Notes: a model not told the origin generated them from the sequence alone. A stretch of 45,547 nucleotides of DNA from Lachnospiraceae bacterium (GCA_017479935.1 JAFVBO010000059.1:1-45547), one strand, 5' to 3'. Shown: positions 1 to 7,726, numbered from the stretch's first letter. Numbers and translations: made by a program.

Positions 1-24
1 CAAAACTGACAATTGTCAGTTTTG
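1..24. repeat. Perfect 24-nt palindrome
   Basis: The first 24 bases form an exact inverted repeat: arm CAAAACTGACAA is followed at once by its reverse complement TTGTCAGTTTTG. There is no T-tract on the outside, and the window edge hides what lies upstream. It could be the end of a terminator or a protein-binding palindrome. It runs directly into the TGACA/TGTCA-rich repeat cluster that follows, so it may belong to the same element. Confidence 0.7.
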
Positions 25-172
25 TGACACAGACCCGTCCCCTGTCAGCTTTCAGACCCGTCCCCTGTCAGCTTTTGTGACACAGATCTGTCCCCTGTCA
101 GAAATTCCCGGAGGGGATTATTGTCCCTTTGTCACAAATTTATGCATCAATGTGGGGTCCCTTTGTCACATG
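24..172. repeat. Cluster of short GTGACA...CCGTCCCCTGTCA repeats
   Basis: Three near-identical units occupy 24-51, 53-76 and 77-101, sharing the core CAGAYCYGTCCCCTGTCAG; units 1 and 3 also begin GTGACACAG. Two shorter relatives, each with GTCCCTTTGTCACA, lie at about 123-136 and 157-170. Related GGGGACGG motifs occur at about 10874 upstream of the broken ATPase gene and right after the glgD stop at about 34192. The units are non-coding and lie upstream of the aminotransferase promoter. This is a dispersed intergenic repeat of unknown role. Confidence 0.7.
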
Positions 173-178
173 CAACGA

Positions 179-207
179 TTGAAAAAAGATGGGTTTTCGC
201 ATATAAT
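179..207 (+). promoter_or_regulatory. Sigma-A promoter of the aminotransferase gene
   Basis: TTGAAA (179-184), a 17-nt spacer and a perfect TATAAT (202-207). A start near 214 gives a leader of about 80 nt before the AAGGAG ribosome site at 286-291. Confidence 0.75.
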
Positions 208-296
208 TCACATCGAAGCAGGAATAGGATGTGTAAATATACAACGTATGTGCTGAAAAATCTGTTTCCTATTTACATGTAAAAAAAGGAGCCCCT

Positions 297-1577
297 ATGA
301 AAAACTATCGAGAAATGACCAAGGAAGAATGTCAGAAAGAACTGGCTGTCGTTTCCGCGCGCTATGATGCGCTGAAAAAAGGAGACAAGAAGCTGGATAT
401 GTCCAGAGGAAAGCCCAACCCCGCGCAGCTGGATCTGTCTATGGCCATGCTTGCCCAGTCGCCTTTTGAGCTGATTACGACCCGCAAGGGCACGGATGTG
501 CGTAACTACGGTGAGCTGGCAGGCGTAGATGAATGCAAGGAGCTGTTTGCGGATCTTCTGGGCCTGAAGCAGGAGAACATCATCATGGGCGGACAGTCCA
601 GTCTGAACCTGATGTATGATTCCATCGTCCGGGCGCTGCTCCTTGGCGTTTACGGTGGTTCCAAGCCCTGGGGTCAGCAGGGACAGTTGAAATTCCTGTG
701 CCCCGTTCCCGGTTATGACAGACACTTCGCCATCTGCGAGGAATTCGGCATCGAGATGATCAACATCCCCATGGATGACAACGGTCCGGACATGGCCATG
801 GTGAAGGAGTATGTCGAGAGCGATCCGTCCATCAAGGGTATCTGGTGCGTGCCGAAGTATTCCAATCCCACCGGCATTACCTATTCGGATGAGGTGGTTC
901 GCGCGTTTGCGGCGTTAAAGCCCGCGGCGGATGACTTCCGTATTTTCTGGGACAACGCCTATCTGGTGCACGGCTTCAGAGATGAGGATGATCAGCTGCT
1001 GAACATCTTCGATGCCTGCAAGGAATTTGGCTCCGAAGATATGGTTTATGAGTTCATTTCCACCAGCAAGGTGACCTTTTCCGGCGCTGGCCTGGCAGTC
1101 TTAGCCGCCAGCCCGAACAACGTGAAGTTCATCCTGAAGCAAATGGGTGTGCAGACGATCGGCTACGACAAGATCAATCAGCTGCGCCACACGCTGTTCT
1201 TCGGCGATGCGGACGGCGTCCGTGCGCATATGAAGAAGCACGCGGCACTGATGGCTCCCAAGTTTGACTGCGTGCTGGACAACCTGAACAAGGAGATTGC
1301 CCCCCGCGGCATCGGCTCCTGGCATGAACCGAAGGGTGGCTACTTTGTCTGCTATCAGGGTCTTCCGGGAACTGCCAAGAGAACGGTAGCTCTGTGCAAG
1401 GAAGCCGGACTTACCCTGACCGGTGCCGGCGCGCCGTTCCCTTATAAGAAGGATCCCAATGACAACGTGATCCGTATTGCTCCCAGCTACCCGGATGTGC
1501 CGATGCTGGAAGCAGCCATGAAGCTCTTCTGCGTGGCAGCCCGTATGGCGGCGCTGGAGGTTTTGCTGGCGGAGTAA
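297..1577 (+). CDS. Aspartate aminotransferase, type Ic (PLP-dependent)
   Basis: The 426-aa protein is a fold-type I aminotransferase that would exchange the amino group between aspartate (or a similar amino acid) and 2-oxoglutarate, using PLP in the cytoplasm. The PLP lysine is K258 in STSKVTFSGAG. SNPTG (189-193) and DNAY (219-222) are the usual cofactor and carboxylate contacts. The early SRGKPNP stretch (36-42) and the overall length fit the actinobacterial/clostridial subgroup Ic (PF12897), often annotated simply as aminotransferase class I/II. The ATG at 297 has AAGGAG five bases upstream. The gene is monocistronic: its own promoter lies upstream, and a strong terminator separates it from a convergent gene. 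The family is clear; substrate specificity is inferred. Confidence 0.88.
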   Translation: MKNYREMTKEECQKELAVVSARYDALKKGDKKLDMSRGKPNPAQLDLSMAMLAQSPFELITTRKGTDVRNYGELAGVDECKELFADLLGLKQENIIMGGQSSLNLMYDSIVRALLLGVYGGSKPWGQQGQLKFLCPVPGYDRHFAICEEFGIEMINIPMDDNGPDMAMVKEYVESDPSIKGIWCVPKYSNPTGITYSDEVVRAFAALKPAADDFRIFWDNAYLVHGFRDEDDQLLNIFDACKEFGSEDMVYEFISTSKVTFSGAGLAVLAASPNNVKFILKQMGVQTIGYDKINQLRHTLFFGDADGVRAHMKKHAALMAPKFDCVLDNLNKEIAPRGIGSWHEPKGGYFVCYQGLPGTAKRTVALCKEAGLTLTGAGAPFPYKKDPNDNVIRIAPSYPDVPMLEAAMKLFCVAARMAALEVLLAE

Positions 1578-1624
1578 GGCAGCAGATGGTTGTCTTTTAC
1601 TTCCTGTAAACTGAATATAGGAAG

Positions 1625-1724
1625 AAGCTGTCGCACAAATTCAAACAATAAAAATGGCGTCAGGATAACTCAGTCAATGAGAATTATCCTGACGCTGTTT
1701 TCGTATGCGGATTTGTGCTGCTCT
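1625..1724 (+). repeat. GGCTGTCGCACAAATTC-family palindrome with nested terminator
   Basis: The left arm AGCTGTCGCACAAATTC (about 1626-1642) and the degraded right arm GGATTTGTGCTGC (about 1709-1721) belong to a family seen also at 6775-6820, 20895-20906 (left arm only) and 35423-35462. Each copy lies just 3' of a gene and in the same orientation as that gene. Here an unrelated 12-bp hairpin sits between the arms. Confidence 0.6.
1657..1701. terminator. Bidirectional terminator between convergent genes
   Basis: A perfect 12-bp stem (1657-1668 with 1684-1695, arm GCGTCAGGATAA) is followed by TGTTTT on the plus strand; a short A-rich tract at 1649-1654 (ATAAAAATGG) precedes it, so it could also serve the minus-strand gene that ends at 1723. 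It is nested inside the arms of a larger repeat (1625-1724). Confidence 0.75.
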
Positions 1725-3141
1725 AATTGAACAAATCGTCCAACGTTAACACTCGTGTAATATGCTCTGTATTTGCAGTTCCAGCAAGATTCTCAGTGCA
1801 GATCATGACTATCTTCAGCGCTTTTTTGGTTTTTGTTTCCGCTCGATAGATGTCCATTTTTTTTAAAAGCCTTTCCTCATATTCAGCGCTGACAGCGAAA
1901 GCGGTGTCTGTGTATTTCTCTTCACAAATATTGACGATTCCGTCATCGCGATCCAGGACAAGATCGATCTGAGCTTCATTCTTTTCGCTGACCCATGCAT
2001 AGGAGTTTGTCCGAACTCCTGATATCCCAAGCGCGTTTTTAATATGATCGATGTGGTACATGCACAGTATCTCAAAAGCGTGTCCGCGCCAATTGTTATA
2101 TCTTCCTGTATCACTCTTAAAGTCTTCAAATCTTGTCGTTTCGGAATATCCTTTCTCCAGAAAGTTATAATGGAAAAGCAAAAACGGATCTATGAGCTGA
2201 AGCCTCAGGGGATGCCCTTTTGAGTAGCGATCCACGCTTTCGTGTACGTAGCCGCATTTTATCAGGTCTTCCACAGCTCTTGAAAATGTCCCCTGGGAAA
2301 TATCCAAACTCGCAAAACATGCGTTTTTTTGCATTCCATAATAATGGGAGGAGAGACATTTTAATATGTCATTGTACGCAGGAGATTTTTTAAGGGTTGC
2401 CTCCAGGAGTTTTTTTGATTCATGTCGAAGCAATGCATGGGGTTTAAAAATTAATGCGTTTATATTCCAAGTTAAACTTTCGTCCGGGTTTAGAAGGTCA
2501 AAGAAATAAGGAAGCCCTCCAAATATCATCTGGCATTCAACAATCTGTCTGCGTGACCATCCAAACACTCGGCTTTCCATATATAATTCTGTTTCCCTTA
2601 ACGAGAACGGACGCAGAAATATCTGACTTGTGACCCTGTTGTACAGGCTGCCTGTATCTTCCAAAATGTTTTTGATGATCCAGGAGGTAGCGCTTCCGCA
2701 TATGATAAACAGGAAATCTCCTTGTGCAGTTCCGCATCGGTTCCAGAACTCTCCGAAAGCTTCTAAAAAATCTGATCGTGGTGTTGCAAACCATGGAAAC
2801 TCATCGAAAAATACAATTCTCTTGCCGTGAATTGAACGCCGGATATTCTCTGCCGCCAGTATCCTTTCCAATCTTGAAAATGCTTCAAACCAATCCTGAG
2901 GAACACGTCTTTCTGTATCGCCGGCTTCCACAAGCCTTTGATAAAATGACTTTAGCTGTGTACGTGTGTTGCCGCTTTCCACGCCTGTTGCGCGGAAAGC
3001 GAAGAAATTTGCAAAGCTTTGTTCAACAAGATAGGTTTTCCCAACACGTCTTCTTCCATAGACACATACGAGCTCTGATTTTTTTGATTTTTCACATTTT
3101 TCCAGTTCTCTGATTTCTTCTCTTCTTCCAATGATTGCCAT
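1723..3141 (-). CDS. AAA ATPase with C-terminal PD-(D/E)XK-like (DUF234) domain
   Basis: The 472-aa protein has a P-loop GRRRVGKT (29-36), Walker B IVFFDEF with D113/E114, and a sensor-like CGSATSW (148-154). A winged-helix-like middle part follows, then a C-terminal segment with E357, D393 (QIDLVLDR) and E407-x-K409, the spacing of a PD-(D/E)XK nuclease fold. This matches the prokaryotic ATPase family PF01637/AAA_14 with PF03008 (DUF234). Members are common accessory genes whose biological role is not established. The start at 3141 has an AGAAGG site, and a near-perfect promoter lies upstream. Base composition is visibly more AT-rich than its neighbours, which suggests transfer. The gene stands alone and converges on the aminotransferase. 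The family call is good; a function in DNA processing or defence is only a guess. Confidence 0.82.
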   Translation of the reverse strand: MAIIGRREEIRELEKCEKSKKSELVCVYGRRRVGKTYLVEQSFANFFAFRATGVESGNTRTQLKSFYQRLVEAGDTERRVPQDWFEAFSRLERILAAENIRRSIHGKRIVFFDEFPWFATPRSDFLEAFGEFWNRCGTAQGDFLFIICGSATSWIIKNILEDTGSLYNRVTSQIFLRPFSLRETELYMESRVFGWSRRQIVECQMIFGGLPYFFDLLNPDESLTWNINALIFKPHALLRHESKKLLEATLKKSPAYNDILKCLSSHYYGMQKNACFASLDISQGTFSRAVEDLIKCGYVHESVDRYSKGHPLRLQLIDPFLLFHYNFLEKGYSETTRFEDFKSDTGRYNNWRGHAFEILCMYHIDHIKNALGISGVRTNSYAWVSEKNEAQIDLVLDRDDGIVNICEEKYTDTAFAVSAEYEERLLKKMDIYRAETKTKKALKIVMICTENLAGTANTEHITRVLTLDDLFN

Positions 3142-3182
3142 GTTAGCCCTTCTTTCTGTAACATGTCGTTTCTACATAACGC

Positions 3183-3211
3183 ATTATAGTGTTTTCACCA
3201 GATAAAGTCAA
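3183..3211 (-). promoter_or_regulatory. Sigma-A promoter of the AAA ATPase gene
   Basis: Read on the minus strand: TTGACT (3211-3206), 17-nt spacer, TATAAT (3188-3183). Transcription would start near 3176, about 35 nt before the ATG at 3141. Confidence 0.75.
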
Positions 3212-3220
3212 TATTTCGCT

Positions 3221-3267
3221 TATAATTGGAGAAAAATGGGGGAAAAGATAAATTTTCTCCAATTATA
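3221..3267. repeat. 15-bp perfect inverted repeat upstream of the ATPase promoter
   Basis: Arm TATAATTGGAGAAAA (3221-3235) is repeated in exact reverse complement at 3253-3267 with a 17-nt A/G-rich loop. It starts 9 bp upstream of the -35 box of the ATPase gene. It could be an operator or an upstream binding site; no T-tract follows on the plus strand, so a terminator is less likely. Confidence 0.65.
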
Positions 3268-3390
3268 TGGCCTATAGCACTTTTTTGCCGCTTCGCAGGG
3301 AGCGCTTGTGGCATCATGTACCTGACGGATTTTCTTTGAAAAATGACCGGCGGAAAACAGCAGGAGGATAGGGGAGGTCCAGGATGAACC

Positions 3391-3419
3391 TTGATAAAAC
3401 CGTGGACATTGGGTATAAT
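3391..3419 (+). promoter_or_regulatory. Sigma-A promoter of the InlB/LRR/SGNH lipoprotein gene
   Basis: TTGATA (3391-3396), 17-nt spacer, TATAAT (3414-3419). A start near 3426 leaves an 86-nt leader that contains GTGCTGCGCAGTTAC (3471-3485), a motif also found next to the paralogous gene at 31475-31489. Confidence 0.72.
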
Positions 3420-3511
3420 GATCCCGTTGTTGCAGCGAAGATCATGGGAAAATGTTCCGTAACTGTTCAGGTGCTGCGCAGTTACAAAATACAATGATCA
3501 AGGATCTCATC

Positions 3512-5410
3512 ATGGAACGAAAAACATTTTTTCATCTCCGATTCCTGCTGATCTTCTTTCTTCTGATTTGCCTGAATGGCTGCGGAAAGGAATCGAAGGA
3601 GGGCGGGATTCTGGTTTATATTCAGGAAAGCGGCGATTTTACAGTCGAGGATAACGGGGTCCATATCAGGCCAGGAGAAAGCGCGGTCTTTCACCTGGAG
3701 CTTCCCGCCGGGGCCCATGTTACCTCGGTGGATTACGCGGGGGCGTACCGCCTGTCTTCCGATGGAAAACGTGCCACGCTAGAGCTGAAAAATGTGCGTT
3801 ATCCGGTGAAAGTCCACGTGGAGACAAGTAGTATTTATCATACTATTTACTATCATCCGAACGGGGCTGACGGGGAAACAGTGGCGGTAGATTACAACAC
3901 TTCTCTTCATCCAAGGCCAAACACGTCCATTGGGACGGACTTGTTTTCCCGGGATGGGTACACGTTAACCGGCTGGAATACCGCGCCCGATGGAAGCGGG
4001 ACGGGGATTGGACTGGGAAGTCGCGTCACACTGACGGAGGCGAGAACCTGGGAGGATGAAACTTTACCCGGAAGGGAGTATGAAGCTCTACCCGGAAGGG
4101 AGAATACTTCTGCTGAAAGAGGAAGCACCTCTTTGACCGGCAATGGCATCGGCATGCACCTGTTTGCCTGCTGGGCTATGTGGACGCCGGACGAGGCCTT
4201 TGTCTGGGAGCGGCAGGAAGAGCAGATGATCCTGCAAAGCTATGTCGGAGAGGAAGGCGGAAATGCCCGCGTGGTAATCCCGGAATATGTGGACGGCCTT
4301 CCGGTGCGCGTGATTGCGGCCAGTGCCTTCGAGAATTGTGACGTGAAAGAGGTTATTCTTCCCAAATCGCTGGAGACTGTGGAGGAAGGCGCTTTTTCAG
4401 GATGCAGGATGGAGAGCCTCACTCTGTTTGACAACCTGGAACAGTTTTCCGAAGCATCGTTTGCAGGGTGCGAGGAATTGCAGACCCTGCATATCAACGC
4501 CATCGAGGATCCTTACGGTTATCGCTACCGCAAGGAGAGCGTTTACGCAGATAAGGTGGATTTGCTCCTTTGTGCGCAGGATCAGCCGCGCCTTATCTTC
4601 TATGGAGGGTGTTCCATGTGGTATAACCTGGACGGGAAAACCGTGCAGGAGCGCTATGGAGATCAGTATGCCATCATAAACCTGGGACTGAACGGCACCG
4701 TGAATTCCCTGGTGCAGATGGAGATACTGGGGGCTTTCTTACAGGAAGGCGATGTCGTGTTTCATACGCCGGAGCTTTCCAGCCGTCTGCAGCTGCTTCT
4801 GGAGACGGACATGGGGGAAAACGATGACAAGCTCTGGAGCGGTCTGGAGTACAATTACGATCTGTTTTCCCTGGCGGATATCCGGGAGATCCGAGGCGTG
4901 TTTTCCTCGCTGCAGCATTATCTGCAGAAGAAAAAGCCCGGGGGAAACTACCGGCAGATTTATGTAGACAGCAATGGAAGGCGCTATCTGGACGAAGTCG
5001 GCTCGATTCCGTTTGAGAGAAATGTGACATCCCGGGAGCTGGCGGATGAAGTGCGAATGGATCCAAAGTATTTAGAGGACGGCCTGAAACGGTTATCTCA
5101 GATGTATCAGGAGTATGAAAAGAAGGGTGCGCGGGTGTTGGTCTCTTATGCCTGCGTCAATATGGATGCCGTGCCGGTGGAGGAACAAGGAAACGCAGCG
5201 GCCATGGATGAGCGGTTCCGGGAGACGATGAAGGCCATGGATGGCCCGGTTCTGATTTCCCGGCTGCAAGATTATCTGTATTATTACAGCGACTTTTATG
5301 ACACCAATTTCCATCTGCTTTCCGCTGCGGCAAAGCAAAACACGGAGAAGTGGATGCGGGATCTGGAAGGGGCTTTTGATCAGGAAGAGGCATCCGTCGT
5401 ACGCCATTAA
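3512..5410 (+). CDS. Surface lipoprotein: InlB-like repeat, BspA-type LRR, SGNH-like domain
   Basis: The 632-aa protein starts at 3512 because a lipoprotein signal follows at once (hydrophobic 10-20, lipobox LNGC with C24); longer starts lack a ribosome site. Order: an N-terminal beta-rich part; an InlB/Listeria-Bacteroides-type unit ending GYTLTGWNTAPDGSG; a Glu/Pro linker with a 24-bp in-frame DNA duplication (4066-4102, residues LPGRE twice); an LRR_5/BspA segment (VVIPEYVDGLPV..., ILPKSLETV); and an SGNH-like hydrolase fold. In the last part S368 sits in YGGCSMW, INLGLNG follows, and D597/H601 lie in YDTNFH. Family knowledge suggests an esterase or acyl-handling role at the cell surface; the substrate is unknown. 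A paralogue with the same domain order lies at 29521-31449. Pr6Pr begins 32 bp downstream, probably cotranscribed. Confidence 0.78.
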   Translation: MERKTFFHLRFLLIFFLLICLNGCGKESKEGGILVYIQESGDFTVEDNGVHIRPGESAVFHLELPAGAHVTSVDYAGAYRLSSDGKRATLELKNVRYPVKVHVETSSIYHTIYYHPNGADGETVAVDYNTSLHPRPNTSIGTDLFSRDGYTLTGWNTAPDGSGTGIGLGSRVTLTEARTWEDETLPGREYEALPGRENTSAERGSTSLTGNGIGMHLFACWAMWTPDEAFVWERQEEQMILQSYVGEEGGNARVVIPEYVDGLPVRVIAASAFENCDVKEVILPKSLETVEEGAFSGCRMESLTLFDNLEQFSEASFAGCEELQTLHINAIEDPYGYRYRKESVYADKVDLLLCAQDQPRLIFYGGCSMWYNLDGKTVQERYGDQYAIINLGLNGTVNSLVQMEILGAFLQEGDVVFHTPELSSRLQLLLETDMGENDDKLWSGLEYNYDLFSLADIREIRGVFSSLQHYLQKKKPGGNYRQIYVDSNGRRYLDEVGSIPFERNVTSRELADEVRMDPKYLEDGLKRLSQMYQEYEKKGARVLVSYACVNMDAVPVEEQGNAAAMDERFRETMKAMDGPVLISRLQDYLYYYSDFYDTNFHLLSAAAKQNTEKWMRDLEGAFDQEEASVVRH

Positions 5411-5442
5411 GAAACCGATGTGGTTAGAAAAAAGGGGATTAT

Positions 5443-6108
5443 ATGAGAATCAAAAGTAAAATTGTATCGATCCTATGGAAAGCCGTACTGCTGGGCTTTT
5501 GCACCTGGGGACTTTTAGACGGTTCCGGAATTCTGGCGGGAAACTATACCAGTGAATTTCCGCACATGTTTACCAATATCGCAAATCTGTCAGCCTGGGT
5601 GTATTTTCTGATCGCCATGGTTGTCCTGATCGGGAAAAAGAAAGAGGATATCGGCGTCCCATTCGCCCCGACGTTCAAGTACAACGTGACGGTGTCGCTC
5701 CTTGTCACTATGCTGATTGGGCATTTCATGCTTTTTGACGCTCTGTTTCAGGATGGGCACATTGTCTGGCACCTGATCGTTCTGCATTATGTGGTTCCTT
5801 TGATGACGCTGTTTGACTGGCTGCTGTTTGACGAGAAGGGCCGCATGCCTGTGTGGGGACCGTTTGCATGGCTCATCCTGGTGCTGACGTACCTGGCCTT
5901 CACGATGGTTGCCGTTGGGGTCTTTGATATTTACATGGGCGGTGGAACGACCTCTGATGTGACGCGCTATCCGTATACCTTCCTGGATCCGACTATCTCG
6001 GGCGTGGGCGGCGTGGCAGGCTTCTGCGCGGCCATGGTCGTGGCGTTTTTGATCCTGGGATACCTTCTGCGGGCGCTTGATAAGCAAATGGGCAAGAAAT
6101 CAAAATAG
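5443..6108 (+). CDS. Pr6Pr family six-helix membrane protein
   Basis: The 221-aa, very hydrophobic protein has about six membrane segments (roughly 10-28, 47-65, 80-98, 105-128, 138-163 and 188-212). It carries the family signatures LHYVVPLMTLFDWLLFDEKG and YPYTFLD. This matches the Pr6Pr group (distantly related to FAR-17a/AIG1), which has no proven activity in bacteria. The ATG at 5443 has AAGGGG upstream. It follows the lipoprotein gene by 32 bp on the same strand without an intervening terminator, so a two-gene operon is likely and a shared cell-envelope role is a reasonable guess. The C-terminus is Lys-rich and probably cytoplasmic. No terminator was seen downstream. Confidence 0.8.
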   Translation: MRIKSKIVSILWKAVLLGFCTWGLLDGSGILAGNYTSEFPHMFTNIANLSAWVYFLIAMVVLIGKKKEDIGVPFAPTFKYNVTVSLLVTMLIGHFMLFDALFQDGHIVWHLIVLHYVVPLMTLFDWLLFDEKGRMPVWGPFAWLILVLTYLAFTMVAVGVFDIYMGGGTTSDVTRYPYTFLDPTISGVGGVAGFCAAMVVAFLILGYLLRALDKQMGKKSK

Positions 6109-6292
6109 AGGGCCAGTTTGGTAACACAAGCTGTGAAAGATAACGAAATATTATGCATGAATGGTAAGCTATGCAGACATGGACTTGCATTTTGGATCAG
6201 AAGGGTGTATTCTTTACAAGGTGTATTTTGAAAGCACAAAGGAGGGAGCGTCGGGCACGTTTTGACCAGGCCTGGCACGGAAAGAAAAAGAT

Positions 6293-6754
6293 ATGACAGA
6301 TAGAGAATTACGCCGCTTGCGCAGAAGCGAGCTTTTGGAAATCATGCTGGAGCAGCAGAAGGAGATCGACCGCCTGCAGAAGGAACTGGAAAAGACCAAG
6401 GCTCTTCTGGCGGATAAGAGAATTATGAAGCGCCGCGCGGGTACGATCGCCGAGGCAGCTCTGAAGCTGAATGAAATTTTTGAGACTGCACAGCGCGCAG
6501 CGGATCAGTACGTGTACAGCGTTCGGAAATCCTATGACCGCGGCCTTTTAACCTATGACAAGGAGGACGCTGCAGAAACGACGGCGGAAGCGGCCTCGGA
6601 AGTAAGCACGCAGGAACCCGAAGAGGCAACGTCGGAGGAATACGAAGGAGCTTCGGAATACGGTGAGTATGCGGAAGAAACCAATGAGGCTTCCGAAGGC
6701 GAGTATGAGGAAGACCAGGAAGAATATCAGAATGCCTTCCGGCTGGATGAGTAA
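6293..6754 (+). CDS. Coiled-coil protein with acidic C-terminal tail
   Basis: The 153-aa soluble protein has no signal peptide. Residues 3-45 form a predicted coiled coil with heptads (LLEIMLEQQKEIDRLQKEL). A helical segment resembling GTIAEAALKLNEIFETAQRAADQY follows, a motif found in small uncharacterised Lachnospiraceae proteins that are sometimes labelled DNA repair or DivIVA-like. Residues from about 90 onward are dominated by Glu with Ala/Ser/Tyr and look disordered. The ribosome site is weak (GGAAAG). The gene stands alone between Pr6Pr and the pectinesterase, and a palindromic terminator-like repeat follows. No function can be assigned; a structural or scaffold role is possible. Confidence 0.7.
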   Translation: MTDRELRRLRRSELLEIMLEQQKEIDRLQKELEKTKALLADKRIMKRRAGTIAEAALKLNEIFETAQRAADQYVYSVRKSYDRGLLTYDKEDAAETTAEAASEVSTQEPEEATSEEYEGASEYGEYAEETNEASEGEYEEDQEEYQNAFRLDE

Positions 6755-6774
6755 GTAAGATTTTTTTAGTAGGG

Positions 6775-6820
6775 GCTGTCGCATCAATCCGTGCATACAA
6801 AACCGGATTTGTGCGGCAGC
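6775..6820 (+). repeat. GGCTGTCGCA-family palindrome, likely transcription stop
   Basis: Arms of 17 bases (6775-6791 and 6804-6820) pair with one mismatch and a few G-U pairs, followed by TTCTTC. It is the same family as 1625-1724 and 35423-35462. It sits 20 bp after the stop codon of the coiled-coil gene. Confidence 0.65.
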
Positions 6821-6938
6821 TTCTTCATGGCATCAGTACGGTAGTTTATGCCTTCGGAAGCGGTCTCATTGAAGTGCCGGAAGGTTTGAGAATAATATTG
6901 CGTTTGGATTGTGAAGAAAAAAGTGGGGAGGATATTCC

Positions 6939-7694
6939 ATGCAGCAGACAGCGATTGTCGGGAATGACAGAACGATTACGGGACAGATTTATACGGGAAA
7001 CCTGTCCGCCCGTATGCAGCACCCGGACGGAAGGCCGTTTCACACCTTTCGGACCTACACGGCAATTGTGGAAGGAAACCGTCTGACCTTTGACGGCTGC
7101 CGCTTTGAGAATACGGCTGGCCCCGGAAAAACAGCGGGACAGGCGCTGGCCTTGTATGTGGATGGCGATGAAATCCGCTTTGAAAACTGCCATATCACTG
7201 GACACCAGGATACGCTGTTTCTGGCGCCGCTGCCGCCTTTTGAATATGAGCATGACGGCTTTATCGGGCCTGGGTATGACAAGCCGCGTACGATGCGGCA
7301 AGTGTACTTTCACAACTGTCTGATTGAGGGCGGTATCGATTTTATTTTTGGCGGGGCATCGGCTGTCTTTGAGGAGTGCGAGTTTCGGAGTGTGGAGCCT
7401 GGTTTTGTGTTTGCGCCTTGCACGCCGGAAGGCGAGATGGGCTTTGTGGCGAGGCGGTGCCGCTTTACGGCGGCTGAAGGGGTGCCGGAAGCAAGCTGCT
7501 ATCTGGGCCGGCCGTGGCGGGAGTACGCGGCTGTCGCGCTGTATGATTGCGAGATTGGGGCGCACATCCATCCGGAGGGATGGCACGATTGGGATAAGAC
7601 CGAGGCAAGAAAGACGGTCCGTTTTTCCGAGAGTGGATCTTTCGGCCCGGGCGCCTGCATGAAGTGCCGCCCGGAGTGGGTGAGCGTGAGATAA
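6939..7694 (+). CDS. Pectin methylesterase (CE8), cytoplasmic, short N-terminus
   Basis: The 251-aa right-handed beta-helix enzyme would hydrolyse methyl esters of galacturonan. Catalytic signatures are present: GHQDTLF with D91, DFIFGGA with D134, and LGRPWREY with R191 (PF01095). There is no signal peptide, so if expressed it acts inside the cell on imported oligosaccharides. Compared with usual family members, which begin some 50 residues earlier with the first helix coils, this protein starts at what corresponds to the IGE segment (AIVGNDRTITG). The DNA upstream does not encode the missing part in any frame I could see. The ATG at 6939 does have a good GGGGAGG site. The gene is either naturally short or 5'-truncated. 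It is followed by the glucokinase gene with its own promoter. Confidence 0.8.
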   Translation: MQQTAIVGNDRTITGQIYTGNLSARMQHPDGRPFHTFRTYTAIVEGNRLTFDGCRFENTAGPGKTAGQALALYVDGDEIRFENCHITGHQDTLFLAPLPPFEYEHDGFIGPGYDKPRTMRQVYFHNCLIEGGIDFIFGGASAVFEECEFRSVEPGFVFAPCTPEGEMGFVARRCRFTAAEGVPEASCYLGRPWREYAAVALYDCEIGAHIHPEGWHDWDKTEARKTVRFSESGSFGPGACMKCRPEWVSVR

Positions 7695-7726
7695 ACAAAA
7701 AGAGCATGGAGCTGACCGGCAAGATC

